This document shows positions 45,791 to 53,246 of a stretch of DNA of 64,000 nt, in pieces. Origin of the DNA: Zhongshania aliphaticivorans (GTDB taxonomy: Bacteria; Pseudomonadota; Gammaproteobacteria; Pseudomonadales; Spongiibacteraceae); contig NZ_CP014544.1 in assembly GCF_001586255.1 (NCBI RefSeq), forward strand, positions 372,001 through 436,000, read 5' to 3'. Both the position numbers and the translations under genes were made by a program. Numbering within the stretch: the stretch's first letter is position 1; each line of letters starts with the position of its first letter. The notes below the pieces were generated by a model, which was not told the origin of the DNA, did not search any database, and saw only the letters and a program-made list of their open reading frames with translations.

Positions 45791-46639
45791 ATGACGGCTG
45801 CCAATACGGTGATGACCGACCAGGATTTCGCCGAGGCAAAAACCTTGTTTGGCGAAGGCAGCTTTAGCGATAAGGTGGTATTGGTCAGCGGTGGCGGCAG
45901 TGGTATTGGCAAAGCGACTGCATGGCTGCTGGCTAGGCTGGGCGCCAAAGTGATTATTATTGGCCGCACCGAGCCTAAATTGGCAGCTTGTTGCCAAGCA
46001 ATTACCGCCGCTGGCTATCGCGCTGAGTATCATGTTCAAGACATTCGAGACTACGACGGTATTGCCGCCATGTTTGCCAAGGTCTTTGACAAATATGGTC
46101 GTCTCGATGCCTTAATTAATAACGCTGGCGGTCAGTTTCCTCAGCCTGCTATTGAGTTTTCCAAGAACGGTTTTGATGCCGTTGTTGGCAATAATTTGAA
46201 CGGCAGCTGGTATATGATGCAGCAGGCCGCGAGGCAGTGGCGGGAGCGTAAACAGCGCGCCGTGATTGTGAACGTGGTGGCGGTGGTGTCGCGGGGTATG
46301 GCGGGTGGTGCTCACACCTGTGCAGCCCGCGCTGGTGTTATCCACTTATCAAAAACCGTCGCGGTAGAGTGGGCGGAATACGGTATTCGCGTTAACTGCG
46401 TTGCCCCTGGCGTTATCTTCTCCGAAGGCATGGGGGTTTATTCAGACGAAGCCCGCAGCGCCTTTGATCGCTCCAATCCTATGAAACGCTTCGGTACGCC
46501 CTGGGAGATTGCTCAGTCCTGTGCTTTTCTAGCCTCTGAGGCGGCGGGCTTTGTCACTGGTGAGGTGCTTACCGTCGATGGTGGCGGTAAGCTGTGGGGT
46601 GACTTGTGGATGGCGGGTAAGCCAGATTATTTTAGTTAG
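45791..46639 (+). CDS. Short-chain dehydrogenase, DECR-like with altered catalytic site
   Basis: 282 residues. The cofactor motif is GGGSGIGKA near 31-40 and NNAG is near 110. The active-site Tyr-x3-Lys reads TCAAR, so both the Tyr and the Lys are missing. The end keeps GEVLTVDGGGKLWGDLW like 2,4-dienoyl-CoA reductase-type SDRs and AtuG. It may be a dienoyl-CoA reductase with a changed proton relay, or a structural partner. It is the last gene of the carboxylase operon. Confidence 0.86.
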   Translation: MTAANTVMTDQDFAEAKTLFGEGSFSDKVVLVSGGGSGIGKATAWLLARLGAKVIIIGRTEPKLAACCQAITAAGYRAEYHVQDIRDYDGIAAMFAKVFDKYGRLDALINNAGGQFPQPAIEFSKNGFDAVVGNNLNGSWYMMQQAARQWRERKQRAVIVNVVAVVSRGMAGGAHTCAARAGVIHLSKTVAVEWAEYGIRVNCVAPGVIFSEGMGVYSDEARSAFDRSNPMKRFGTPWEIAQSCAFLASEAAGFVTGEVLTVDGGGKLWGDLWMAGKPDYFS

Positions 46640-46657
46640 GCTGATCTTTCTTGGTGA

Positions 46658-46696
46658 GGAGTCAGAGTAAAACTTATTAAGCTTTACTCTGACTCC
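46658..46696. terminator. Bidirectional hairpin between SDR and LysR genes
   Basis: GGAGTCAGAGTAAA (46658-46671) and TTTACTCTGACTCC (46683-46696) form a perfect 14-bp stem. The stem overlaps the last codons and stop of the LysR-type gene. Confidence 0.7.
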
Positions 46697-47577
46697 GCGC
46701 TGGTCCGAAGGCATTTTTCGATTTCGGTCATGACTGTCTTCACCCTGTTTTCTGGGAACTTATTGGCATGAGTTCCCATGTGTAGCGTCTCGAAAACCTT
46801 ATTGTTGAGCCGGTGCGCTTTTATTTTGCTGGGCTCTTTAAACGCGCCCACCGCGTGAATTGGCAGTACGGTAAAGCCCAGTCCCATGGCCACGGGTTCA
46901 AGAATGAGATTAATTTGGTTTGAAAACCCAGAGATTGTAAGTTGATTGGAATTTAGGAATTCTGAAAAGTTTACACTTAGCAGTTGTCCTGCATGATGGG
47001 CGCCATCGGGGTGGTCGATAAATCCCAGTGTAAGAAGTTGCGTCCAGCTAGGCTTTGAAACATTCGAAGGCGTAACTAATAGCAACTCTTCATCTGCGAT
47101 TGGCTTGAGTTTTACGGCTCCGAGTTTTGATAGGCAAGTCATAAGACCTATATCCACTTTGTGCTCGGCAATCAGTTTCTCTATTTCGCTGTTCGGTGCA
47201 AATCGATATTCAATCACCAGTTTTGGGTGGCGTTTTTGTAAATTTAATAAATGCGGGTAAAGCTTTAAGCCTACGCTACCTGGCGACGCGATTTTAACAG
47301 TGCCTTCGTGACTGGGGTCTAGACCAACTCGTTTCTCGAGATCGTCTAGGGCAAGAATCAGCTTTTGGCCTTCTTTATAGAGACGATTACCGGTGCTGCT
47401 AAGAGTGAAACTTTTGCCATGCCGAATAAGCAGCGGTTGACCTAATTGCGCTTCTAGTTTGCGTACATGTTGGCTCACCCCTGATTGGGTCATGTGCAGA
47501 TTTTCGGCGGTACGGGTGAAGTGGCCAATCTCTACAAGCGTGCAAAATGTACGTAGCCATGCGGGATTAATCATCAA
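46684..47577 (-). CDS. LysR-family transcriptional regulator
   Basis: 297 residues. The HTH is at the N-terminus (VEIGHFTRTAENLHMTQSGVSQHV near 12-35) and the LysR substrate-binding domain covers about 90-290. It is divergent from the glyoxalase gene with 92 bases between, a normal LysR arrangement; the AT-rich stretch ATTATTAACATTGATAAT at 47589-47606 could be its binding site. Ligand unknown. Confidence 0.92.
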   Translation of the reverse strand: MMINPAWLRTFCTLVEIGHFTRTAENLHMTQSGVSQHVRKLEAQLGQPLLIRHGKSFTLSSTGNRLYKEGQKLILALDDLEKRVGLDPSHEGTVKIASPGSVGLKLYPHLLNLQKRHPKLVIEYRFAPNSEIEKLIAEHKVDIGLMTCLSKLGAVKLKPIADEELLLVTPSNVSKPSWTQLLTLGFIDHPDGAHHAGQLLSVNFSEFLNSNQLTISGFSNQINLILEPVAMGLGFTVLPIHAVGAFKEPSKIKAHRLNNKVFETLHMGTHANKFPENRVKTVMTEIEKCLRTSAESE

Positions 47578-47669
47578 TATTTGTACTCATTATTATTAAC
47601 ATTGATAATTTTACTTAATACGTTCTGCTTTGTAACCTACTTACAACAGCAATCAGAGCTTAGTAGATT

Positions 47670-48170
47670 ATGAGTAACACCTACCCGCGCAATTTTTCGC
47701 ACATTGGCATATCGGTTCCCAACCTGGAGGCCGCAGTTAAGTTTTATACCGAGGTCATGGGCTGGTATTTAATTATGGCGCCCACTGAGGTTGTGGAAGA
47801 CGACAGCCCCATTGGTGAAATGTGCACCGACGTATTTGGTAGTAGCTGGGATAAGTTTCGAATCGCTCATCTGTCAACCGGTGATCGTATTGGCGTTGAG
47901 CTTTTTGAATTTAAAGGGCAGATTAACCCCGAGAATAATTTTGAGTACTGGAAAACTGGGGTGTTCCACTTTTGTGTACAAGATCCGAATCTAGAGGAAT
48001 TAGCTGAGCGGATTGTTGCGGCTGGCGGTAAGAAGCGTATGCCAAAACCACGTTACTATTATCCTGGCAGCAAGCCCTATCGCATGATTTACATGGAAGA
48101 CCCCTTTGGTAATATCTTGGAAATATACAGCCACAGCTATGAATTGGTGTATAGCGAGGGGGCTTATTAG
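47670..48170 (+). CDS. Glyoxalase/VOC-superfamily protein
   Basis: 166 residues with one VOC domain of four beta-alpha-beta-beta-beta units: SHIGISVPNLEAAVKFYTEV near 10-29 and MEDPFGNILEIYSHS near 145-159. Metal ligands are likely His11 and Glu at the end. VOC enzymes include dioxygenases, isomerases and glyoxalases. Divergent from the LysR gene, which probably controls it. Substrate not predictable. Confidence 0.88.
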   Translation: MSNTYPRNFSHIGISVPNLEAAVKFYTEVMGWYLIMAPTEVVEDDSPIGEMCTDVFGSSWDKFRIAHLSTGDRIGVELFEFKGQINPENNFEYWKTGVFHFCVQDPNLEELAERIVAAGGKKRMPKPRYYYPGSKPYRMIYMEDPFGNILEIYSHSYELVYSEGAY

Positions 48171-48197
48171 TGTGAATTTGCAGGTTTAAGGATTTTG

Positions 48198-48238
48198 AGG
48201 TCAGAGTCAAAATTAATGATTTAAGGGCTCTGGCCTCT
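48198..48238. terminator. Imperfect hairpin between glyoxalase and map genes
   Basis: GAGGTCAGAGTC near 48197 pairs with GGGCTCTGGCCTC near 48226, with two G-U pairs, followed by TTTAATT. It likely ends transcripts of the two convergent genes. Confidence 0.6.
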
Positions 48239-49054
48239 TTAATTCAAAGTTTGCAATTTGATCGCAGAGCTATGCTCTAGGTGCTCTTCGTCTCGAAGAG
48301 TAAGCACTTCATAACCGGTGGATGTCACGGCGATGGTGTGCTCCCATTGGGCAGATAATTTTTTATCGCTTGTTACGACTGTCCAGCCGTCTTTTTTCAG
48401 CTTAACTTTCGCCTTTCCTTGGTTAAGCATTGGTTCGATGGTGAACGTCATGCCTTCGCGTAAGACTAAGCCTTTGCCGGGCTGGCCAAAATGCAAAACC
48501 TGCGGTTCTTCGTGCATTTCGCGGCCAATGCCGTGACCGCAGTATTCTCGAACAATGCTGTAACCGTGTTTTTCGGCGTGGCGCTGGATGGCGTGACCAA
48601 CATTGCCAAGTGTCGCGGCTGGCTTTACTGCTCGTATTCCTGCCCACATTGCTTCATAGGTTTTGTCCACCAAGCGCTTCGCCAGCGGTGTCACCTCGCC
48701 GACCATATACATTTTACTAGAGTCGGTAATAAAGCCGCCTTGCTCTAGGGTGATGTCCACATTAACGATGTCGCCGGATTTTAACTTTTGATTATCTGAG
48801 GGCACGCCATGGCAAACAACATGATTTACTGAGGTGTTGAGGGCGTATTGATAGCCGTATTGGCCCTTACTGGCGGGGCGCGCTTTAAGCTGCTCAACAA
48901 TATATTTTTCCGCCAGGTTGTTAATGTCCATGGTGGATATACCAACATCAATATGAAGATCGAGATAGCTGAATACTGACGCGAGTAGTCGGCCAGACTC
49001 GCGCATTAACTGCAGCTCTGGCGCGGTTTTTAGTCTTAGCTCAGCCACCAGCAA
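48239..49054 (-). CDS. map: Methionine aminopeptidase, type I
   Basis: 271 residues. Removes the initiator Met from new proteins. Metal ligands follow the type I pattern: His in NHVVCHGVPSD near 83, Asp in DIVNVDITLEQGG near 97, Asp and His in CGHGIGREMHEEP near 170, Glu in FTIEPMLN near 205 and Glu in QWEHTIAVT near 238. It overlaps the upstream ParD-like gene by 14 bases. No rpsB is next to it here, so it may be an extra copy of the enzyme. Confidence 0.95.
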   Translation of the reverse strand: MLVAELRLKTAPELQLMRESGRLLASVFSYLDLHIDVGISTMDINNLAEKYIVEQLKARPASKGQYGYQYALNTSVNHVVCHGVPSDNQKLKSGDIVNVDITLEQGGFITDSSKMYMVGEVTPLAKRLVDKTYEAMWAGIRAVKPAATLGNVGHAIQRHAEKHGYSIVREYCGHGIGREMHEEPQVLHFGQPGKGLVLREGMTFTIEPMLNQGKAKVKLKKDGWTVVTSDKKLSAQWEHTIAVTSTGYEVLTLRDEEHLEHSSAIKLQTLN

Positions 49055-49247
49055 CCACTCTTAGTTCAACCTCGGCACGCTTCATTTCTTCGCTCATGAT
49101 TTGGGTAAACGACATGCTTGGATTGGTCTCGGCAAGCATGCCTATTTTTATCCAAAACTCCGCTTGTGCGTTGATGGAGCGAACCATGACTGTGCTGGCT
49201 TTGCGGATTTCTTCGTGCAGGTCATCACTTATTTTAACAATACCCAT
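49041..49247 (-). CDS. ParD-like protein preceding map
   Basis: 68 residues from the ATG at 49247; the frame is open to 49376. It matches the ParD_like family (PF11903): KISDDLHEEIRKASTVMVRS near 5-24 as an RHH-like first half, then a helical QAEFWIKIGMLAE. It overlaps the methionine aminopeptidase gene by 14 bases, so they are co-translated. A toxin partner of the ParE type is absent, so this is not a normal toxin-antitoxin pair; the same ParD-like/Map order is seen in other proteobacteria. Confidence 0.8.
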   Translation of the reverse strand: MGIVKISDDLHEEIRKASTVMVRSINAQAEFWIKIGMLAETNPSMSFTQIMSEEMKRAEVELRVVAGG

Positions 49248-49537
49248 AAAAAGCTCTAAATATACGATGTGTATACGAATCGTATGCTTCTTGCGCTTGG
49301 GCTGCAAGATCGGCGTGAGTTTATTTTTGAGGTTTAGCCAAGTCTCTAGGGCAATATTAACGGTGGCTGACCCCATTAATATTGCACGCTGGCGTGTTTA
49401 GCGGCGTTGAAGGATATTGGGGTTGGCATTTAGCTGATGCTTCGTTGCTGGGATAGGCTTCTGGTTGGCGCTTAGGCAAATGACGTAACAAGGCCAAGTT
49501 CATGCAGCCTTAATAACGCGCTTTTTCCGGGTTTCCG

Positions 49538-49577
49538 TCAACACGTTCTTGATGTTTTACCGGCAAGAACGTGTTGA
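49538..49577. repeat. 14-bp perfect inverted repeat
   Basis: TCAACACGTTCTTG (49538-49551) and CAAGAACGTGTTGA (49564-49577) around a 12-base spacer. It lies in the 375-base region 49248-49622 between the ParD-like and AtuA-type genes, which otherwise shows no gene. It may be a terminator stem without T-tract or a protein-binding site. Confidence 0.7.
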
Positions 49578-49622
49578 TGGCTATATTGGCGCTGCTGAGC
49601 GAGGGTGCTGCTTACAGCATGC

Positions 49623-49967
49623 TTACTTGGTTTGCCCTGTAAGTAGCGCGTCGGGAATATCCATTTCCATGTGCAGCAATGCTAGGCCGTGAACTTTACC
49701 CTGGGCGTCCATGATGAGGGTTTCAGTGCCGCCGCCGCCTAGTGAATCTTCCAAAATAAAGTTAAGGGCTTGCAGATTTGGCAGTTCGTAACGCTGAATA
49801 TCACCGAAGCAAATTTCAGAGAAATGCTGCTTAACCCGTGCAATGCTCAGATTCTCTACCAGGTACTGATAAATCTCTGGGGTATTCGCTTTAATGCCGA
49901 CGTTGCTGCCGTCGCCTTTGTCGCCGGAACGGGCAATGGCAACGTCCATTAATTTCACTTTAGCCAT
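49623..49967 (-). CDS. AtuA C-terminal ferredoxin-fold domain protein
   Basis: 114 residues. It corresponds to the C-terminal ferredoxin-like domain of AtuA (PF23544-type): LMDVAIARSGDKGDGSNVGI near 6-25, GGGGTETLIMDAQGKVHG near 77-94. In Pseudomonas AtuA both domains are on one chain; here the second is a separate gene that starts one base after the stop of the first. Together with the 456-residue protein upstream it makes a split AtuA. Function in acyclic terpene degradation is known genetically, but its exact reaction is not. Confidence 0.85.
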   Translation of the reverse strand: MAKVKLMDVAIARSGDKGDGSNVGIKANTPEIYQYLVENLSIARVKQHFSEICFGDIQRYELPNLQALNFILEDSLGGGGTETLIMDAQGKVHGLALLHMEMDIPDALLTGQTK

Positions 49968-49968
49968 G

Positions 49969-51339
49969 TTATACCTCTTCTACCAATACGGTGGTGGTGA
50001 CTTTGTTTTTGTCGATCAGCGCGGGCCAGTATCCAACGATCTCAGCGGGGCGGGGGCGTCCAGCGGCGAAGCCGGTAACACCAACAGGGCCGCTGGTGAT
50101 AAGCGGCGCTAATTCGCGGCCGAGAATGTTCAAAAGGGCTTTGTCGTCGCTCTTGGCGCCAACGCGAAGCATGACTTCTGCGGGTTCTTCTGGCTGTTTA
50201 ACAATGCCCTTGTAGCAAACATTGGTGCCGAATAGTTCAACAAAGCGGTCTTGCTCAGGAATTTCTTTGCCGTACATGCCAACCCGTTCAAATAGAATTT
50301 CAGCGCCGAGCTGGGCCTTCTCAATAGCGTCTGGGCCGGTGTAGGTGAGTTGGCCAACAATTTTGTAGCCATTGGCGTAAGACATAGAGACTTTATAGGT
50401 AGGCGTGGGCGCCGAACCTTTAATGCCGCTAACCCGTACCCGGTCTTTGCCGTCTTCAGCGAGCCGGATTGTGGTGAAGTCTGAGGTGCAGTCGGGGCCG
50501 AGGTAATTTTTTGGATCGCCCAATTCATACAGTAGCTGCGAGGTAACCGTGTCGACGTTAACTAAGCCGCCGGTGCCATCGTGTTTGGTGATAACAAAGC
50601 TACCATCGGCGCTGGCTTCGGCAATGGGGTAGCCAATACGGGCGAAGTTAGGGACATTGCGCCAGTCATTGTAGTTGCCGCCCGTACATTGGGGGCCGCA
50701 CTCAAGAATATGGCCCATCACGGTGCCTGCAGCGAGCTTGTCGTAGTCTTCCATTGACCAGCCAAATTCATAGATGAGCGGTGCTAATACCAATGACGGG
50801 TCAGTGGCGCGGCCGGTAATAACGATGTCGGCGCCTTGGGCAAGGGCGTCGGCAATTGGTTTGGCGCCGATATAGACGTTGGCGCTGGATAGGCGGCTGA
50901 GTACGGTGTCTAGGGCGTCGCCATTGTCGAGGTTTTTAAAGCTCTCGCCAGATTTGATCAGCTCAGGCAATTGCTCAAGAATGTCGTCACCTTCAACGAT
51001 GCCGACTTTAACGCCGGTGAGGCCGAGTTCTTTTACCACCGCTTGAATTGCGTCGCGGCAGCCTTTGGGGTTTACGCCGCCGGCATTGGCAATCACCTTA
51101 ATGCCTTTTTCTTTGCACGTTGGTAGAATTTCGCGGAGCATGTCCACGAAGTCTGTCGCGTAGCCCGCGTCTGGGTTGCGCTCTTTTTGACGCTGCATAA
51201 TGCTCATGGTGACTTCGGCAAGGTAGTCCAGGGTCAGGTAATTCAGCGGACCTTCTTTCACGAGCCGCAGTGGACCGAGGAGGCTGTCGCCCCAAAAACC
51301 TTGGCCATTGGCAATTAATATTTTCTTGTCTGTGCTCAT
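49969..51339 (-). CDS. AtuA-family protein (PF07451, DUF1446)
   Basis: 456 residues. The N-terminal signature ILIANGQGFWGDSLLGP near 7-23, NAGGVNPKGCRDA near 84, and ITGRATDPSLVLAPLIYEFG near 176 match the acyclic terpene utilisation protein AtuA. The citronellol/geraniol pathway needs it. It lies 29 bases after the crotonase gene and one base before its own C-terminal domain gene. The chain here lacks the fused ferredoxin-like C-terminus. Confidence 0.88.
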   Translation of the reverse strand: MSTDKKILIANGQGFWGDSLLGPLRLVKEGPLNYLTLDYLAEVTMSIMQRQKERNPDAGYATDFVDMLREILPTCKEKGIKVIANAGGVNPKGCRDAIQAVVKELGLTGVKVGIVEGDDILEQLPELIKSGESFKNLDNGDALDTVLSRLSSANVYIGAKPIADALAQGADIVITGRATDPSLVLAPLIYEFGWSMEDYDKLAAGTVMGHILECGPQCTGGNYNDWRNVPNFARIGYPIAEASADGSFVITKHDGTGGLVNVDTVTSQLLYELGDPKNYLGPDCTSDFTTIRLAEDGKDRVRVSGIKGSAPTPTYKVSMSYANGYKIVGQLTYTGPDAIEKAQLGAEILFERVGMYGKEIPEQDRFVELFGTNVCYKGIVKQPEEPAEVMLRVGAKSDDKALLNILGRELAPLITSGPVGVTGFAAGRPRPAEIVGYWPALIDKNKVTTTVLVEEV

Positions 51340-51368
51340 AAACGCTACCTACTAGGTTGATATTTAGC

Positions 51369-52157
51369 TTATTGAATCCAATTGGGTTTACGCTTCTCTA
51401 AAAAGGCACTAAGTCCTTCTTTGCCTTCGCTAGAATCTCGGGTCAGGGCGATTCGGCGACTGCTTTCTTCGATAAGTTCGGCGTCAATGGGTCGGTTGCT
51501 TAGGTCGAGGACCAACTTCTTGGCCTCGCTTATGGCGCGGGGGCCATTTTTTAACAAGGCTTTGATAAGTGCTGCAATAGCGTGGTCTGCGTCTTCTTCT
51601 GTTGCGCAGCATTCGCTGATAAGACCCAGTCCCAAGGCTTTTTCAGCGGAAATTACCTCGGCAGTAGTGAAGTAGCGCCGAGAGGCGCGCTGGCCAATGG
51701 CGGCGATAACATAGGGGCTGATGGTTGCGGGGATCATGCCGACTTTTACTTCGCTTAAACAAAAATTGGCGTTTGTGGTGGCAACGGCTATATCGCAGCA
51801 GGCGACAAGGCCGACACCGCCGCCATAAGCCGCGCCCTGTACCCGTGCAATGGTGGGCATGGGTAGGGTGTTTAGCTTATTTAGCATGGCGGCAATCTTT
51901 TTAGAGTCCGCGAGGTTTTCCTCGTAGCTATAGCCTGCCATTTGCTTCATCCAGTTCATGTCGCCGCCAGCGCAAAAGCTGCTGCCTTTGGCTTGCAAAA
52001 GTAGGGCGCGGACAGACTTGTCGTTGGCGGCACGAGCAAACGCATCTTGAAGTAGTTGGATTACTTCATTGTTAAAGGCGTTATGGGTGTTTGGCCGATT
52101 CATTGTGACCGTGGCAAGCCCATTCTCCGCTACGCTGTACAGTATGTCGGCGTTCAT
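51369..52157 (-). CDS. Enoyl-CoA hydratase, AtuE/LiuC-type
   Basis: 262 residues from the ATG at 52157; a start 13 codons earlier would overlap the operator. The oxyanion loops are SSFCAGGDMNWM near 58-69 and GAAYGGGVGLVACCD near 94-108. Catalytic Glu is in FCLSEVKVGMIPATISPYV near 119-137, the LiuC/AtuE signature of methylglutaconyl- or isohexenylglutaconyl-CoA hydratases. It would act after carboxylation of a beta-methyl enoyl-CoA. It heads the operon with the split AtuA genes and carries a regulon operator at its promoter. HMG-CoA lyase is not in the window. Confidence 0.9.
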   Translation of the reverse strand: MNADILYSVAENGLATVTMNRPNTHNAFNNEVIQLLQDAFARAANDKSVRALLLQAKGSSFCAGGDMNWMKQMAGYSYEENLADSKKIAAMLNKLNTLPMPTIARVQGAAYGGGVGLVACCDIAVATTNANFCLSEVKVGMIPATISPYVIAAIGQRASRRYFTTAEVISAEKALGLGLISECCATEEDADHAIAALIKALLKNGPRAISEAKKLVLDLSNRPIDAELIEESSRRIALTRDSSEGKEGLSAFLEKRKPNWIQ

Positions 52158-52184
52158 TCGGCTGATTTCTCTCTTGTTATCTCT

Positions 52185-52202
52185 ATTGATTTGCATGTCA
52201 AT
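52185..52202. promoter_or_regulatory. Regulon operator upstream of the hydratase-AtuA operon
   Basis: ATTGATTTGCATGTCAAT, 28 bases before the chosen ATG of the enoyl-CoA hydratase. It may also affect the divergent outer-membrane gene at 52536. Region 52203-52535 shows no other gene. Confidence 0.6.
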
Positions 52203-52535
52203 ATCTGGACAATAACATGGGTCGCTTTGCTTGTCTATTGAATTTAACTCATTAGCGGTGTTGTTTGAGATACTGCATTTTTGTTGATCTGTTATGGCTA
52301 TTTCGCTCGGTTTGCAGAAATTTTGTGTTGGTTAGTTATTGTTTTATTGCTACTTGTTCAATAGTGGTTGGTGCGCGGATTGGTCAGGCTTAATATGCTC
52401 GCGCACAGGGGCGGGCAGACACGTGAATGCGTGGAAAGTTGCGCGAGTGTGCATAGTGCACAAGTTGTTGTTTTCGAGGAACTGTTTGCCAAAGCCCAGT
52501 CTAAATCTGCATCAATCCAACGGAGAGACATTGTA

Positions 52536-53138
52536 ATGAATATATCTAAGAAGCAGCTTTTGGGACTTGGTTTAGTGGCGGCGATCGCATCAGTGCAGGC
52601 TAATGCTAAAGAGTTTAGCTATACCTATGTAGAAGGTGGCTTTTCTGATGTCGATATAGACAATACTGATGCCGATTACATTTATGGCGGCGGTTCGCTG
52701 GCTCTGGATAGAAATATCTTCGTTCGCGGTTCACTGGGTAATCTCGATGTGAATAAAAACCTTGAGTTTGACACGGTGAGCATCGGTGTGGGTCACCCTA
52801 TGAAAATGTCTGAGCGCAGCGATTTAGTGTTGGCGCTGGATTACAGCTTTGCAGAGTCAGACAGTAAAAACCCGGCGTTGGATAACGCTGACATTGACAC
52901 CTTGACTGGCAGTGTGACGAGCCGCACATGGCTGACCAATAATGTTGAAGGTAATTTAATGGGTGGCTTGGCCCATCAAGATGCTGACTTCGGTGGCACT
53001 GACACGGGCGCAATATTGGGTGCCGGTGTTCGGGTGTATGTTGTGCCTCAGTTTTCTTTGGCGGCAAACATCAGCAGAAGTTTTATTGGTGATTTAGATA
53101 CTGATGAAATTGGGGTGAGTGCGCGTTTGCAGTTTTAA
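52536..53138 (+). CDS. Outer-membrane beta-barrel protein
   Basis: 200 residues from the ATG at 52536 with a GGAG site nine bases upstream; the open frame to 52368 has no signal. A signal peptide ends near residue 23 (SVQANA). The mature part shows alternating amphipathic strands and acidic Asn/Asp turns, ending in the barrel-type LQF. It resembles small Opa/OmpW-like or YfaZ-type proteins, but I cannot name a family. It is monocistronic, with a strong terminator. Confidence 0.78.
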   Translation: MNISKKQLLGLGLVAAIASVQANAKEFSYTYVEGGFSDVDIDNTDADYIYGGGSLALDRNIFVRGSLGNLDVNKNLEFDTVSIGVGHPMKMSERSDLVLALDYSFAESDSKNPALDNADIDTLTGSVTSRTWLTNNVEGNLMGGLAHQDADFGGTDTGAILGAGVRVYVVPQFSLAANISRSFIGDLDTDEIGVSARLQF

Positions 53139-53161
53139 TTGACCTGTAATGACCATAGATG

Positions 53162-53221
53162 GGGCTCGCGGGATGCGAGCCAATAAGACGGGTGAGATAG
53201 TTTTCTATCTCGCCCGTTTTT
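53162..53221 (+). terminator. Two hairpins after the outer-membrane gene
   Basis: GGCTCGC/GCGAGCC near 53163-53181, then ACGGGTGAGATAG (53188-53200) with CTATCTCGCCCGT (53205-53217) and T4. The second is a strong Rho-independent terminator. Confidence 0.88.
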
Positions 53222-53246
53222 ATTTTACGCTACTGCCCTGCCTGGG

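Noticed and set aside
47589-47606. An AT-rich palindrome upstream of the glyoxalase gene as another copy of the regulon operator
   Set aside because: It lacks the ATTGAC/GTCAAT arms and fits a LysR-type site better.
49041-49247. A complete ParDE toxin-antitoxin module
   Set aside because: No ParE-type toxin gene is found beside the ParD-like gene. It is better described as ParD-like plus methionine aminopeptidase.
52229-52245. ATTGAATTTAACTCATT as another operator before the outer-membrane gene
   Set aside because: The length is 17 and the right arm is off by one base, so spacing does not fit the 7-4-7 pattern.
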